The notes: generated by a model not told the origin, from the sequence alone. A DNA stretch of 64,000 bases from Nocardioides marmoribigeumensis (GCF_031458325.1 NZ_JAVDYG010000001.1:372001-436000), one strand, 5' to 3'; positions 8,467-17,937 are shown, counted from the first letter of the stretch. Numbers and translations: made by a program.

Positions 8467-9912
8467 ATGAGCAAGGCCACCATCGGCGTCACCGGCCTGG
8501 CCGTGATGGGGCGCAACCTGGCGCGCAACATCGCCCGGCACGGCCACACCGTCGCGGTGCACAACCGCACCACCGAGCGCATGACCTCGCTGGTCGAGGA
8601 CCACGGCGACGAGGGCACGTTCGTCCCCTGCGAGACGCTCGAGGACCTGGTCGCCGCGATCGAGCGGCCGCGGGCGATCATCGTCATGGTCAAGGCGGGC
8701 GAGGGCACCGACGCGGTGATCGACGAGCTGGTGCCGCTGCTCGACGAGGACGACATCGTCGTCGACTGCGGCAACGCGCACTTCGCCGACACCCGTCGAC
8801 GCGAGGCCGCCCTGCGCGACAAGGGCCTGCACTTCGTCGGCTGCGGCGTGTCCGGCGGCGAGATCGGCGCGCTCGAGGGGCCGAGCATCATGCCCGGCGG
8901 CTCCGACCACGCCTACCAGCGCCTCGGCCCGATCCTCGAGTCGATCGCCGCCGACGTCGACGGCACGCCGTGCTGCACCCACGTCGGGCCCGACGGCGCC
9001 GGCCACTTCGTCAAGATGGTGCACAACGGCATCGAGTACGCCGACATGCAGCTCATCGCCGAGGCCTACGACCTGCTGCGCCACCGCCTCCACCTGAGCC
9101 CCGCCGAGATCGGCGACGTCTTCCGGGAGTGGAACGAGGGCGATCTCGAGTCGTTCCTGATCGAGCTCACCGGAGAGGTGCTCGGCCAGCTCGACCCCCG
9201 CGACGACCAGCAGGCCTTCGTCGACGTCGTCCTCGACCAGGCCGAGCAGAAGGGCACCGGCCGCTGGACCGTGCAGTCCGCGCTCGACCTCGGCGTCCCC
9301 GTCACCGGCATCGCCGAGGCGACCTTCGCCCGCTCGCTCAGCGGCCACGCCGAGCAGCGCGAGGCCGCCCGCCGCGAGTTCGCCGACGACCAGCCCCAGG
9401 TCGACGACCCGCCCGGCGGCCAGGAGCAGTACGTCGAGGACGTGCGCCGGGCGCTCTACGCCTCCAAGGTCGTCGCCTACGCCCAGGGCTTCGACCAGAT
9501 CATGGCCGGCAGCGAGGAGTACGGCTGGGACGTCGACCCCGGCGCGATGGCGACCATCTGGCGCGGCGGCTGCATCATCCGCGCACGCTTCCTCGACCGC
9601 ATCGCCGAGTCCTACTCCGACGACGCCGCGCTGGTCAGCCTGCTGGTCGCGCCCTACTTCGCCGACGCGGTCCGCGACGGGCTCGACTCGTGGCGACGCG
9701 TGGTCGCCGACGCCGCCGCGGCCGGCGTACCGACCCCGGCGTTCTCGTCGTCGCTGGCCTACTTCGACGCCCTGCGCGCCGACCGGCTGCCCGCCGCGCT
9801 GATCCAGGGGCTGCGCGACAACTTCGGCGCCCACACCTACCGCCGGATCGACAGCGGTGACGACGCCTTCCACCTGCAGTGGGGCGGCGACCGGTCCGAG
9901 GGGCCGGCGTGA
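8467..9912 (+). CDS. gnd: 6-phosphogluconate dehydrogenase (decarboxylating)
   Basis: A 481-residue enzyme of the oxidative pentose phosphate pathway: 6-phosphogluconate + NADP+ to ribulose 5-phosphate + CO2 + NADPH. The N-terminal dinucleotide-binding segment is GVTGLAVMGRNLARN. The substrate loop is GCGVSGGEIGALEGPSIMPG. The catalytic Lys lies in GHFVKMVHNGIEY, and the C-terminal half is all-helical. Length equals the long (E. coli-type) form. The ATG at 8467 has GAGGAG upstream. Its stop overlaps the GTG of the next gene. Confidence 0.96.
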   Translation: MSKATIGVTGLAVMGRNLARNIARHGHTVAVHNRTTERMTSLVEDHGDEGTFVPCETLEDLVAAIERPRAIIVMVKAGEGTDAVIDELVPLLDEDDIVVDCGNAHFADTRRREAALRDKGLHFVGCGVSGGEIGALEGPSIMPGGSDHAYQRLGPILESIAADVDGTPCCTHVGPDGAGHFVKMVHNGIEYADMQLIAEAYDLLRHRLHLSPAEIGDVFREWNEGDLESFLIELTGEVLGQLDPRDDQQAFVDVVLDQAEQKGTGRWTVQSALDLGVPVTGIAEATFARSLSGHAEQREAARREFADDQPQVDDPPGGQEQYVEDVRRALYASKVVAYAQGFDQIMAGSEEYGWDVDPGAMATIWRGGCIIRARFLDRIAESYSDDAALVSLLVAPYFADAVRDGLDSWRRVVADAAAAGVPTPAFSSSLAYFDALRADRLPAALIQGLRDNFGAHTYRRIDSGDDAFHLQWGGDRSEGPA

Positions 9913-10235
9913 GACGGCCCCTCGAGGGGCAGGTGGTCACGGTGTTCCGCAACCGGCTGCGCCCGGAGCACGTCGAGGCCTACGCCGACGAGCTCGCCGT
10001 CGTCGCCGAGCTCGCCCGCTCGATGCCGGGCTTCGTGGAGACCAAGACCTTCACCGCCGAGGACGGCGAGCGCTGCACCGTCGTCACGTTCGCCGACCCC
10101 GAGACCCACCGGGTCTGGGCCGAGCACCCCCGCCACCGCGAGGCCAAGCGCCACGGCGCCGAGTCCTACTACTCGGAGTACTCCATCGCGGTCGGGCAGA
10201 CCACCTACGCCAGCTCCTACGAAAGGCCCTCGTGA
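9909..10235 (+). CDS. antibiotic-biosynthesis monooxygenase (ABM) domain protein
   Basis: A 108-residue single-domain ABM-like ferredoxin fold: VVTVFRNRLRPEHVEAYADE, then MPGFVETKTF and VTFADPETHRVWAEHP. Such proteins are small dimeric oxygenases or stress-linked proteins; no substrate can be assigned. The GTG at 9909 overlaps the gnd stop (GTGA), and its own stop overlaps the next GTG by 4 nt, so the three genes form one translation-coupled unit. Confidence 0.82.
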   Translation: MRRPLEGQVVTVFRNRLRPEHVEAYADELAVVAELARSMPGFVETKTFTAEDGERCTVVTFADPETHRVWAEHPRHREAKRHGAESYYSEYSIAVGQTTYASSYERPS

Positions 10236-11257
10236 CCACCACCCTCCAGGTCCGCCTCGCCCGTCGCCCCGTCGGCATGCCCGACGACGACACCTACGAC
10301 TTCGTCGAGGAGGAGCTGCCCGCGCTCGAGGACGGCCGGCTGCTGCTGCGCGTCGTCCACCTCTCGCTCGACCCCTACATGCGCGGTCGCATGAGCGACG
10401 CCCCGTCGTACGCCGCGCCCGTGCCGGTCGGCGGCCTGATGGTCGGCGGCACGGTGTGCCAGGTCGAGGAGTCCCGCCACCCCGACTGGCAGGTCGGCGA
10501 CTGGGCCCTGTCCTACTCCGGCTGGCAGACCCAGGCGATCAGCGACGGCTCGGACCTGCGGCGCCTCGACCCGTCGGTCGCTCCCCCGTCGACGGCGCTG
10601 GGCGTGCTCGGCATGCCCGGCTTCACGGCGTACGCCGGCCTGCTCGAGATCGGCCGGCCGAAGGAGGGCGAGACCGTCGTCGTCGCCGCCGCCACCGGCC
10701 CCGTCGGCTCGGCGGTCGGCCAGATCGCGAGGCTCAAGGGCGCTCGCGCGGTCGGCATCGCCGGTGGACCGGAGAAGTGCGCCGCCCTGCTCGAGGAGTT
10801 CGGGTTCGACGTCGCGGTCGACCACCGCTCCCCCACGTTCGCCGACGACCTCGCCGCCGCCGTCCCGGACGGCATCGACGTCTACTTCGAGAACGTCGGC
10901 GGGCCGGTGCAGCGGCAGGTGTTCCGCCACCTCAACACCTACGCCCGTGTCCCGGTCTGCGGGCTGGTCGCCGACTACAACGCGACCTCCGCGCCCGAGG
11001 GCCCCGACCGCCTGCCCGGCTTCATGGGCCAGGTGCTGCGCAAGTCGCTCACCGTCCGCGGGTTCATCCAGGACGAGTTCACCCGCTCTCACGGTCGTGA
11101 CTTCGTGCGCGACATGGGCGGCTGGGTCGCCGACGGGTCGGTCCGCTATCGCGAGGACGTGGTCGAGGGCCTGCGCAACGCCCCGGAGGCGTTCCGCGGC
11201 CTGCTGTCGGGCAAGAACTTCGGCAAGCTGGTCGTCCGGGTCAGCGACCCGGTCTGA
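10232..11257 (+). CDS. NADP-dependent oxidoreductase, MDR superfamily (curcumin/alkenal reductase-like)
   Basis: A 341-residue zinc-free medium-chain reductase. The N-terminal LSLDPYMRGRMSD and the Rossmann segment VVVAAATGPVGSAVGQIARLKGARAVGIAGG are typical of the CurA/prostaglandin-reductase/2-alkenal-reductase group. FENVGGPVQRQVFRHLN is a conserved later motif. It would reduce an activated C=C bond with NADPH. It is coupled by GTGA overlap to the ABM gene. Its 3' end overlaps the convergent MFS gene by 17 bp. Confidence 0.92.
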   Translation: MTTTLQVRLARRPVGMPDDDTYDFVEEELPALEDGRLLLRVVHLSLDPYMRGRMSDAPSYAAPVPVGGLMVGGTVCQVEESRHPDWQVGDWALSYSGWQTQAISDGSDLRRLDPSVAPPSTALGVLGMPGFTAYAGLLEIGRPKEGETVVVAAATGPVGSAVGQIARLKGARAVGIAGGPEKCAALLEEFGFDVAVDHRSPTFADDLAAAVPDGIDVYFENVGGPVQRQVFRHLNTYARVPVCGLVADYNATSAPEGPDRLPGFMGQVLRKSLTVRGFIQDEFTRSHGRDFVRDMGGWVADGSVRYREDVVEGLRNAPEAFRGLLSGKNFGKLVVRVSDPV

Positions 11258-12431
11258 GCCGCCGCGCGGCCGGGACGCACAGGGCCGCGGGGACCAGCAC
11301 GAGCAGCAGGGTGAGCAGCGCGTCGAGGGTGCCGACCTCGTGGCCGACGAAGCCGATCAGCGGCGGGCCCACGAGGAACGCCAGGTAGCCGATCAGCGAC
11401 ACCACGCTCACCCGTGCCGCGGCGCGGGCCGGGTCGTCCGCGGCGGCGCTCATCCCGACCGGGAAGCCGAGCGACGAGCCCAGCCCCCACACCACGATCC
11501 CGACGAACACCAGCCAGGGAGCGGTCGCCACCACCACGACCACCACGCCCACGACGGCCATGGCGATCGAGGCCCACAGCGAGACCGCCCGGTCGTGCCG
11601 GTCGAGCAGCACCGGCCCGACGATCCGTCCCACGGTCATCGCGGTCACGAAGGTGGCGAAGCCGGCGACCGCCATCCAGCGCTCCGCGTCGTGCCCCCGC
11701 TCCAGTGCGAGGGCCAGCCAGTCGTTGGCCGTGCCCTCGGTCATCGCCAGGCCGAGCACCATCACGCCGATGAGCAGCGTGCGCGGCTCGCGCCAGGCGT
11801 CCCGGGCACGCATCCCGCCGCCCGACTCCGCGCCGACGTCGACGGGGCCGGTGAGGAAGCCGCCCACCGTCCCGAGGCTCACGCCGACGACCAGGGCGAT
11901 CCCGACCAGCAGGTGCGGCAGCACCGGCAGGCCGAGCTTGACCAGCCCTGCCCCGACCAGCGCGCCCCCCACCGTGCCCAGGCTGTACGCCGCGTGGAAG
12001 CGCGGCATGATCGTGCGCCCGAGCCGCCGCTCGACCTCGGCGCCCTCGACGTTCATCGCGACGTCCCAGACGCCGAACCCCGCACCGAAGAAGAACAGGC
12101 CGATCCCGGTCAGCGGGGTGGACCCGAGGACCCCGATCCCGGACGCCATGAGGGCGGCGCCGAAGGCGTTGAGCAGCGTGCCCGCCTGGACGACGCGTCG
12201 GGGGCCGAACAGCTGGATGGTGCGGCCCGAGGTGCTCATCGACAGCAACGCACCGGTCGAGGCGCAGAGCAGGAGCAGGCCGAGCGCGCGGTCGTCGAGG
12301 TCGAGACGGTCCGCGGCGTCGGGCAGTCGCGAGACCCAGGTCGAGAAGGACACGCCGCTGACCAGGAAGGAGGCCAGGACCGCGTTGCGCGCCCGCCTGG
12401 TGCGCAGGGTGTCGGTGGCGGAGGCGGTCAC
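11241..12431 (-). CDS. MFS transporter
   Basis: A 396-residue major facilitator protein with about 12 membrane segments and the motif-A region SMSTSGRTIQLFGPRRVVQAG between helices 2 and 3. The set GVWDVAMNVEGAEVERRLGR is typical of the YbjJ/FucP-like group of sugar or drug transporters. Substrate and direction are unknown. The GTG at 12431 opens VTASATDTLRTRRARNAV. It lies 23 bp from the stop of etfA on the same strand and could be read from that operon. Confidence 0.9.
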   Translation of the reverse strand: MTASATDTLRTRRARNAVLASFLVSGVSFSTWVSRLPDAADRLDLDDRALGLLLLCASTGALLSMSTSGRTIQLFGPRRVVQAGTLLNAFGAALMASGIGVLGSTPLTGIGLFFFGAGFGVWDVAMNVEGAEVERRLGRTIMPRFHAAYSLGTVGGALVGAGLVKLGLPVLPHLLVGIALVVGVSLGTVGGFLTGPVDVGAESGGGMRARDAWREPRTLLIGVMVLGLAMTEGTANDWLALALERGHDAERWMAVAGFATFVTAMTVGRIVGPVLLDRHDRAVSLWASIAMAVVGVVVVVVATAPWLVFVGIVVWGLGSSLGFPVGMSAAADDPARAAARVSVVSLIGYLAFLVGPPLIGFVGHEVGTLDALLTLLLVLVPAALCVPAARRLRPGR

Positions 12432-12454
12432 GTCACCCAGCCTGACACCCCCGG

Positions 12455-13432
12455 TCAGGCGTGGTGACCCCGGCTCTCGAGCTCGGCGACGATGGCCGGG
12501 ACGACCTCGTGCATGTCCCCGACGACCGCGTAGGTGGCCTTGGTCATCATCGGCGCCTCGGCGTCGGTGTTGATCGCCAGGATGACCTTGGACGAGGCGC
12601 AGCCGGCCCAGTGCTGGATGGCGCCGCTGATGCCGCACGGGATGTAGACCTCGGGCGAGATCCGCGACCCGGTCTGGCCGATCTGCTCGTGGTGCGGGCG
12701 CCAGCCCAGGCTGGTCACCACACGTGAGACGCCCAGCTCACCGCCCAGGATCCTCGCCAGGTCGCTCACCGGCCCGAACCCCTGCGGGCCTCCGGCGCCG
12801 CGGCCGGCACCGACCACGACCCGCGCGGACTTCAGCCCGGCGGAGTGGTCGGGGCCCGCCTGCTCGACCGACACCACGCGCGCCACGCGCGCGACCTCGG
12901 GCACGTCGACCTCGTGCTCGGTGAGCGAGGGGTCGGACGGCGAGGCCGCAGGGACGGGGGCGACGGCGTGACCGGCCAGCGAGAGGACCACCGGGATCCC
13001 CTCGACGCGGGTCTCCTCGAGCACCGAGCCACCCATCACCTGCCGGTGGACGACGACGGGGTCGGCGGAGGTCAGGGCCACCACGTTGGCGGCGAAGGGG
13101 ACCTCGCGCTCGGCCGCGAGGTGCGCGAGCACCTCGTTGCCCCGCTCGGTGCCCGCGGCGAGGACGACCTCCGCCGCGGTCGCCTTCTGCACCGCCGACA
13201 CCCCGGCCGCCCAGGCGGCACCGCCGTAGGTCTCCGACGCGGCCCCGGTCACCAGGTGGACGGCGTCCACGCCGTAGGCCGTGAGCTGGTCGACCGCCTC
13301 CTCGGACGGCTCCCCGAGGACGACGACGTGCACCTCACCGGCACCGACGGGGTGCTCGCGGGCGAAGGTGACCGCCTCCCGCGAGACCTCGGTGAGGCCG
13401 GAGGCGTCCAGCTCGACGAGCACGAGGGTCAT
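12455..13432 (-). CDS. etfA: electron transfer flavoprotein alpha subunit
   Basis: A 325-residue ETF alpha (FixB type). The C-terminal FAD-binding domain has GQTGSRISPEVYIPCGISG and AIQHWAGCASSKVILAINTD; the N-terminal domain is the usual alpha/beta fold. It carries electrons from an FAD dehydrogenase to ETF:quinone oxidoreductase. Its ATG overlaps the etfB stop (13429-13432), and etfB overlaps the dimethylglycine dehydrogenase gene. It is therefore a private acceptor for that dehydrogenase, as with betaine-catabolic ETFs in pseudomonads. Confidence 0.94.
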   Translation of the reverse strand: MTLVLVELDASGLTEVSREAVTFAREHPVGAGEVHVVVLGEPSEEAVDQLTAYGVDAVHLVTGAASETYGGAAWAAGVSAVQKATAAEVVLAAGTERGNEVLAHLAAEREVPFAANVVALTSADPVVVHRQVMGGSVLEETRVEGIPVVLSLAGHAVAPVPAASPSDPSLTEHEVDVPEVARVARVVSVEQAGPDHSAGLKSARVVVGAGRGAGGPQGFGPVSDLARILGGELGVSRVVTSLGWRPHHEQIGQTGSRISPEVYIPCGISGAIQHWAGCASSKVILAINTDAEAPMMTKATYAVVGDMHEVVPAIVAELESRGHHA

Positions 13433-14196
13433 CGCGCCACTCCCAGTTTCTCGAGCAGGTCGACCACGGCGCCCGCTGCCTGCTTGCCCTCACCGAGCAC
13501 CACCACGCTGCTCGGCTGCGCGGGCGGCAGGAGCAGACGCACCCTGCCCGGCCCGACCGGGTCGGCCGACGGCACCCGCCGCTCGACCTCGACCTTCTTG
13601 GCCTTCATCCGCCCGGTGATCGTCGGGTAGCGCGGCTCCACGCCGCCCTCGAGGATCGTGGCGACCGCCGGCGTCGGCACGCGGTAGGTCTCGCGGCCCT
13701 CCGGTCCCTCCCCGTGGGCGACGACGGCGTCGCCGTCGGCGCTCACCTCGGTGACGCCGTTGACCACCGGTCGCCCGAGCGCGTGCGCGACCCGGATGCC
13801 GACCTGGTGGTCGCCGGTGTCGGCCGCGTCGTTGCCCAGCAGCACCAGGTCGTACGCCGTCCCGGCCGCCTCGTGGTCACGCACGACCGCCGCGATCTCC
13901 CGGGCGACGTCCGAGGGGCCGAAGGCGGAGGAGTCCGCCTCGACGAGCACGGCCGCGGTGCACCCCACGCCGAGGGCGGCCCGGAGCTGGTCCACCGCGT
14001 CGGCGGACCCGAGCGTCATCACCGTCGCCGTGCCGCCGGTCGCGCCGGCGACCTCGATCGCGATCTCGACCGCGCACTCCTCGTGGGCGCTGGTCGTGTA
14101 GCCGACGTAGCGCGCGTCGACCTCCTGCGCGTCGGCGGTCAGCAGCACCTCCCCGGAGGTCTCCGGGACGCGCTTGACGCACACCAGGACGTTCAC
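13429..14196 (-). CDS. etfB: electron transfer flavoprotein beta subunit
   Basis: A 255-residue ETF beta (FixA type). It begins VNVLVCVKRVPETSGEVLL and contains LVLLGNDAADTGDHQVGIRVAHALGRP and the conserved ITGRMKAKKVEVE. It binds AMP and docks on dehydrogenases through its recognition loop. The GTG at 14196 overlaps the stop of the upstream dimethylglycine dehydrogenase (GTGA). It is the second gene of the three-gene operon controlled by the operator at 16720. Confidence 0.93.
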   Translation of the reverse strand: MNVLVCVKRVPETSGEVLLTADAQEVDARYVGYTTSAHEECAVEIAIEVAGATGGTATVMTLGSADAVDQLRAALGVGCTAAVLVEADSSAFGPSDVAREIAAVVRDHEAAGTAYDLVLLGNDAADTGDHQVGIRVAHALGRPVVNGVTEVSADGDAVVAHGEGPEGRETYRVPTPAVATILEGGVEPRYPTITGRMKAKKVEVERRVPSADPVGPGRVRLLLPPAQPSSVVVLGEGKQAAGAVVDLLEKLGVAR

Positions 14197-16700
14197 GACA
14201 GCACCCGCTCGTTGGCCGGGTCGAGCAGCGGGGTGGCGTCGACCGCGGCCACGACGACCGGGTAGAGCTCCTCCATGTAGGAGACCGCCAGCTCGGTGCC
14301 CACCTGCGCCTGCTCGGGCGGCAGGTAGGCCATCAGCAGGTGCTTGCCGAGGCTCGGGGCGGACCCTGCCGTGGTGACGTAGGGGTGGTGGCCGTGGCCG
14401 TCGGTCAGCGTGCCGCCGTCGCGCGTCAGGATCGGCTCGCCGCCGAGCATGTAGCGCTTCTGGCCGCTCGCCGAGGTGTGGTCCTCGACCGTGAGCGTGC
14501 ACAGCACGGAGACCGGCGAGGACTCCCGCTGGGCGAGGTAGGCGTCCCGACCGACGAAGTCGGCGGCCTTGACCTTGGGCCGCTGCATCCCGGCCTCGAC
14601 GATCGTGCGCTCCGCGTCGAGCTCGTAGCCGTAGGCGCGGTAGCCCTTCTCCAGGCGGCCGGTCGTGCCGTAGACGCCGATGCCGACCGGGACGAGGCCG
14701 TGCTCCTGCCCCGCCGCGGTGAGCGCGTCCCACAGCGCGAGCGCGTCGCCCATCGGGACGTAGAGCTCCCAGCCCAGCTCGCCGACGTAGGAGATCCGCG
14801 AGGCCAGGACCGTGATGCCCTGCACGTCGATCTCGCGGCAGGTGAGGAAGCCGAAGCCCTCGCGGGAGACGTCGTCGGAGGTGACCGCCGCCAGGATGTC
14901 GCGCGCGCGCGGGCCCCACAGCCCGATCGTCGAGACCTCGTCGGTGCGGTCGGTCAGCGTCGTGCCGGCCGGCACGTGCCTGGCGAACCACGCCCGGTCG
15001 GCCATCCCGTGCGCGCCGCCGGTGACCACGCGGAAGTGGTCGTCACCGAGCCGCATCACGGTGAGGTCGGACCGGAAGCCGCCCTTGGCGTCGAGCACGG
15101 GGGTGTAGATCACCTTGCCGACGGCCACGTCGCACTGCGCGACGCAGGTGCGCTGCACCGCGTCGAGCGCACCGGGTCCCTCGATGTCGAACACCGCGAA
15201 GGCGGTCAGGTCGATCATCCCGGCGCGCTCGCGCATCGCGAGGTGCTCGGCGTTGATGATCGGGGACCACCAGCGCGAGTCCCACTCGTGCTCGCGGGGC
15301 ATCACGCGGTCGCCGTACTCCTCGAGCAGCGGGGCGTTGGAGGCGTACCAGAACGGGCGCTCCCAGCCGACGGTCTCGAAGAACTCCGCGCCGAGCTCCT
15401 TCTCCCGCTCGTACATCGGCGAGGTCCGCTGGGGCCGGTCGGAGGAGTACTGCTCGGCGGGGTGGACGATCCCGTAGGTCTTGTTGAACGCCTCCGACGC
15501 GCGGAGCCGGGTGTGCTCGCGACGCTTCTGGTGCGTGTAGAAGCGCGACATGTCGCTGTGGGAGATGTCGATCTCGCTGTGGCCGTGGGTCATCAGCTCG
15601 GCGACCGCGCGCCCGACGCCCGGCCCCTCCTTGATCCAGACCGCGGCCGCGACCCACAGCCCCTCGACCTCGCTCTCCCCGAGGATCGGCCAGCCGTCGC
15701 AGGTCAGCGACAGCAGCCCGTTGATCGCGTAGCGGATCTCCGCTCCCTCGCCGCCGAGCAGCTCCGGCATCAGCTCGAGCGCCTGCTCCAGCTGGGGGTC
15801 GAAGTCCTCCTCGGTGAAGGGCATCTCGGTCGGCGACAGCCTGGCCTGCTCGATGCTCGGGATGTCCTCCGGCTCGTGGAGGATCGGCCGGTGGGCGTAG
15901 GAGCCGACCTCCATGTCGGCGCCGTGCTGACGCTCGTAGCAGAAGGTGTCCATGTCGCGCACGATCGGGAAGGAGATCTCGCCCTCGCGCTCGGCCAGCT
16001 GGGCGCACGGGCCGACCGAGATCATCTGGTGCACGGCGGGCGTCAGCGGGATCGAGACCCCGGCCATGTCGCCGATCTTGGGGCTCCACACGCCGGAGGC
16101 GATGACCACGCAGTCGGCGGTGATGTCGCCCTTGTCGGTGCGCACCCGGCGGATGTGGCCGTCCTCCACGTCGAGCGCGGTGACCTCGACGTTGGGCACC
16201 GTGACGAGCACGCCCTTCTCGACCGCGCCCTCGCGCATGATCGTGCCGGCGCGCAGCGAGTCGACGACGCCGACCGACGGCGTCCAGAAGGCGCCGACGA
16301 TCTGGTCGGTGTCGAGGAAGGGCACCTTGTCGGCGACGAAGTCCTTGTCGACCAGGGCCGACTCGATGCCCCACGCCTTGGCGCTCGACATGCGCCGGCG
16401 CAGCTCCTCCATGCGCTCCTCGGTGCGGGCGACCTCGAAGCCGCCGGACTCGGTGAAGACCCCCATCTCCTTGTACTGCCGCACGGAGTCGAGCGTCAGG
16501 TCCGTGATCTCGCGGGAGTGGTCCACCGGGAAGATGAAGTTCGAGGCGTGACCGGTCGAGCCGCCGGGGTTGGGCAGCGGGCCCTGGTCGATCTGCACGA
16601 TGTCGGTCCAGCCGAGCTGGGCGAGGTGGTGGACGAGGCTGTTGCCGACGATGCCGGCACCGATGACCACGACCTGGGCGGAGGAGGGCAGCTCAGCCAT
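14193..16700 (-). CDS. dimethylglycine dehydrogenase-like FAD/THF enzyme (DAO + GcvT domains)
   Basis: An 835-residue two-part enzyme. Residues 1-390 form an FAD amine oxidase (DAO) domain with VVVIGAGIVGNSLVHHL and a C-terminal GLWVAAAVWIKEGPGVG segment. Residues ~430-830 form an aminomethyltransferase (GcvT)-like THF-binding domain with a linker of the FAO_M type. This is the layout of dimethylglycine/sarcosine dehydrogenases, which demethylate oxidatively and pass the methylene group to THF. Cotranscription with etfBA means electrons go to ETF. Given the betaine genes around it, dimethylglycine is the likely substrate; sarcosine is the alternative. Confidence 0.88.
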   Translation of the reverse strand: MAELPSSAQVVVIGAGIVGNSLVHHLAQLGWTDIVQIDQGPLPNPGGSTGHASNFIFPVDHSREITDLTLDSVRQYKEMGVFTESGGFEVARTEERMEELRRRMSSAKAWGIESALVDKDFVADKVPFLDTDQIVGAFWTPSVGVVDSLRAGTIMREGAVEKGVLVTVPNVEVTALDVEDGHIRRVRTDKGDITADCVVIASGVWSPKIGDMAGVSIPLTPAVHQMISVGPCAQLAEREGEISFPIVRDMDTFCYERQHGADMEVGSYAHRPILHEPEDIPSIEQARLSPTEMPFTEEDFDPQLEQALELMPELLGGEGAEIRYAINGLLSLTCDGWPILGESEVEGLWVAAAVWIKEGPGVGRAVAELMTHGHSEIDISHSDMSRFYTHQKRREHTRLRASEAFNKTYGIVHPAEQYSSDRPQRTSPMYEREKELGAEFFETVGWERPFWYASNAPLLEEYGDRVMPREHEWDSRWWSPIINAEHLAMRERAGMIDLTAFAVFDIEGPGALDAVQRTCVAQCDVAVGKVIYTPVLDAKGGFRSDLTVMRLGDDHFRVVTGGAHGMADRAWFARHVPAGTTLTDRTDEVSTIGLWGPRARDILAAVTSDDVSREGFGFLTCREIDVQGITVLASRISYVGELGWELYVPMGDALALWDALTAAGQEHGLVPVGIGVYGTTGRLEKGYRAYGYELDAERTIVEAGMQRPKVKAADFVGRDAYLAQRESSPVSVLCTLTVEDHTSASGQKRYMLGGEPILTRDGGTLTDGHGHHPYVTTAGSAPSLGKHLLMAYLPPEQAQVGTELAVSYMEELYPVVVAAVDATPLLDPANERVLS

Positions 16701-16719
16701 CTCTGGGCCTTTCCGAACT

Positions 16720-16736
16720 GTTGCGTATGACGCAAC
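16720..16736. promoter_or_regulatory. IclR-type operator, site A (dimethylglycine operon)
   Basis: GTTGCGTATGACGCAAC, 17 bp with 6-bp perfect arms, lies 19 bp before the ATG of the dimethylglycine dehydrogenase. After a 6-bp gap comes GCGTGATGCGAGAC (16743-16756). The same 14-mer recurs at identical spacing at the betB operator. Position next to the start codon suggests repression. Confidence 0.75.
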
Positions 16737-16817
16737 GGATGTGCGTGATGCGAGACGGGATCAGTCTCGGTCCGGCTCCCGCGGGTGTCAAGGACCGGCG
16801 CCGGGCCGCCCCACGCA

Positions 16818-16856
16818 GCACGACGCCGGTCCGGGTGCGCCGGACCGGCGTCGTGC
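16818..16856 (-). terminator. strong hairpin after the betaine-binding protein gene
   Basis: A perfect 17-bp inverted repeat (arms 16818-16834 and 16840-16856, 5-nt loop) lies 35 bp downstream of the stop of the transporter operon. No U tract follows on either strand, as is common for actinobacterial stem-loop terminators. It would insulate the betBA-opu operon from the promoter of the dimethylglycine operon. Confidence 0.6.
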
Positions 16857-16890
16857 GTCGTGAGGAGGTGCCCTCCCGGGCGAGGGGGCC

Positions 16891-17877
16891 TCAGCCCTGG
16901 AGCCAGGAGTCGACCTTGTCGCCGTTGTCCGCGATCCACTTCTGGGCGGCGGCGTCGGGCGTCATCTTGTCGATGGTGATGTACTTCGCGATCAGGTTCT
17001 GCTCGTCGTTGCTGATCTTGAAGTTGTTCACCAGGTCCGGCGCCGTGGAGTCGGAGTCCATGAACTTCGTGGACGCGACCTTCTTGATCGTGGTCTCGGC
17101 GTAGTCGCAGGCGACCTTGGCCTTGTCCTTGTCACAGCCCTCCTTGTACGGCGGGAGCTTGACCCGGTCGAGCTTGACCACCGCGTGGAGGTACTGCGGC
17201 TCGTAGAAGTAGCCGATCAGCCACTGCTTCTTCTGCTGGGCCTTCTCGAACGCGGCGACCGACGCAGTCTCGCCGCCGGAGAACACCACCTTGAAGTTGA
17301 GGCCGAGGTTCTTCACGATCGCCTCGTCGTACTGCGTGTAGTTGGGGTCCGCGCCGAGGAACTGGCCCTTGTCGCCGGACTCGGAGGTCTTGAACTTGTC
17401 GGCGTACTTGTTGAGGTTCTTCCAGTCCAGGATGTCCGGGTGCGCCTTGGCCAGCCAGTCGGGGACGTACCAGCCGATGATCCCGACGACGCCGAGCGGG
17501 TCGATCTCCTTGGCGGTGCCCTTGGCGGTCGCCTGCTCGAGCTCGGCCGCGTGCGACCACTCCTCGAGGATGACGTCACCGTCGCCGGAGGCCAGGGCCT
17601 GGTAGGACGGGCCGCCCTCCTTGAGCTCGACGTAGCTGACGTTGCAGCCGAGCTTGTCCTTGGCCACGTTGCCCAGGACGTAGGCGTCGGCGGTGTAGCC
17701 GACCCAGTTGTTGACGATGATCTTGAGGTCGCCGCACTTGCCGCCGGCGGCGTTCTGCTGGGCTTCGTTCTTCTTGGTCTGCTCGCCCACGGATCCGCTG
17801 CCGCACGCCGTCAGCGCGAGTGCCGCGCTGACGAGCACGGCAGCGAGACCCACATTCTTTTTCTTGAGGTGCCGCAC
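16891..17877 (-). CDS. glycine betaine/choline ABC transporter substrate-binding lipoprotein (OpuAC type)
   Basis: A 328-residue secreted lipoprotein with signal peptide and lipobox LTAC (Cys25). The mature part is an OpuAC-family binding protein. Trp/Tyr motifs IIVNNWVGYTADAYV, ILEEWSHAAEL and GIIGWYVPDWLA can build the aromatic cage that holds a quaternary ammonium group by cation-pi contacts. It is the last gene of the operon, 60 bp after the permease, so its level may be set separately. Whether choline, betaine or both are bound cannot be told. Confidence 0.93.
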   Translation of the reverse strand: MRHLKKKNVGLAAVLVSAALALTACGSGSVGEQTKKNEAQQNAAGGKCGDLKIIVNNWVGYTADAYVLGNVAKDKLGCNVSYVELKEGGPSYQALASGDGDVILEEWSHAAELEQATAKGTAKEIDPLGVVGIIGWYVPDWLAKAHPDILDWKNLNKYADKFKTSESGDKGQFLGADPNYTQYDEAIVKNLGLNFKVVFSGGETASVAAFEKAQQKKQWLIGYFYEPQYLHAVVKLDRVKLPPYKEGCDKDKAKVACDYAETTIKKVASTKFMDSDSTAPDLVNNFKISNDEQNLIAKYITIDKMTPDAAAQKWIADNGDKVDSWLQG

Positions 17878-17937
17878 TGGTGTTCCCTTCGTTGCAGGTC
17901 GGCCGGGGACGGCCTTGATGGTGATGGGTCTGGAGCC

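Noticed and set aside
14340-16730. Long plus-strand frame opposite the dimethylglycine dehydrogenase gene
   Set aside because: Composition is that of an antisense shadow (Asp/Val/Gly/Arg-rich, no domain), and the minus-strand gene is certain.
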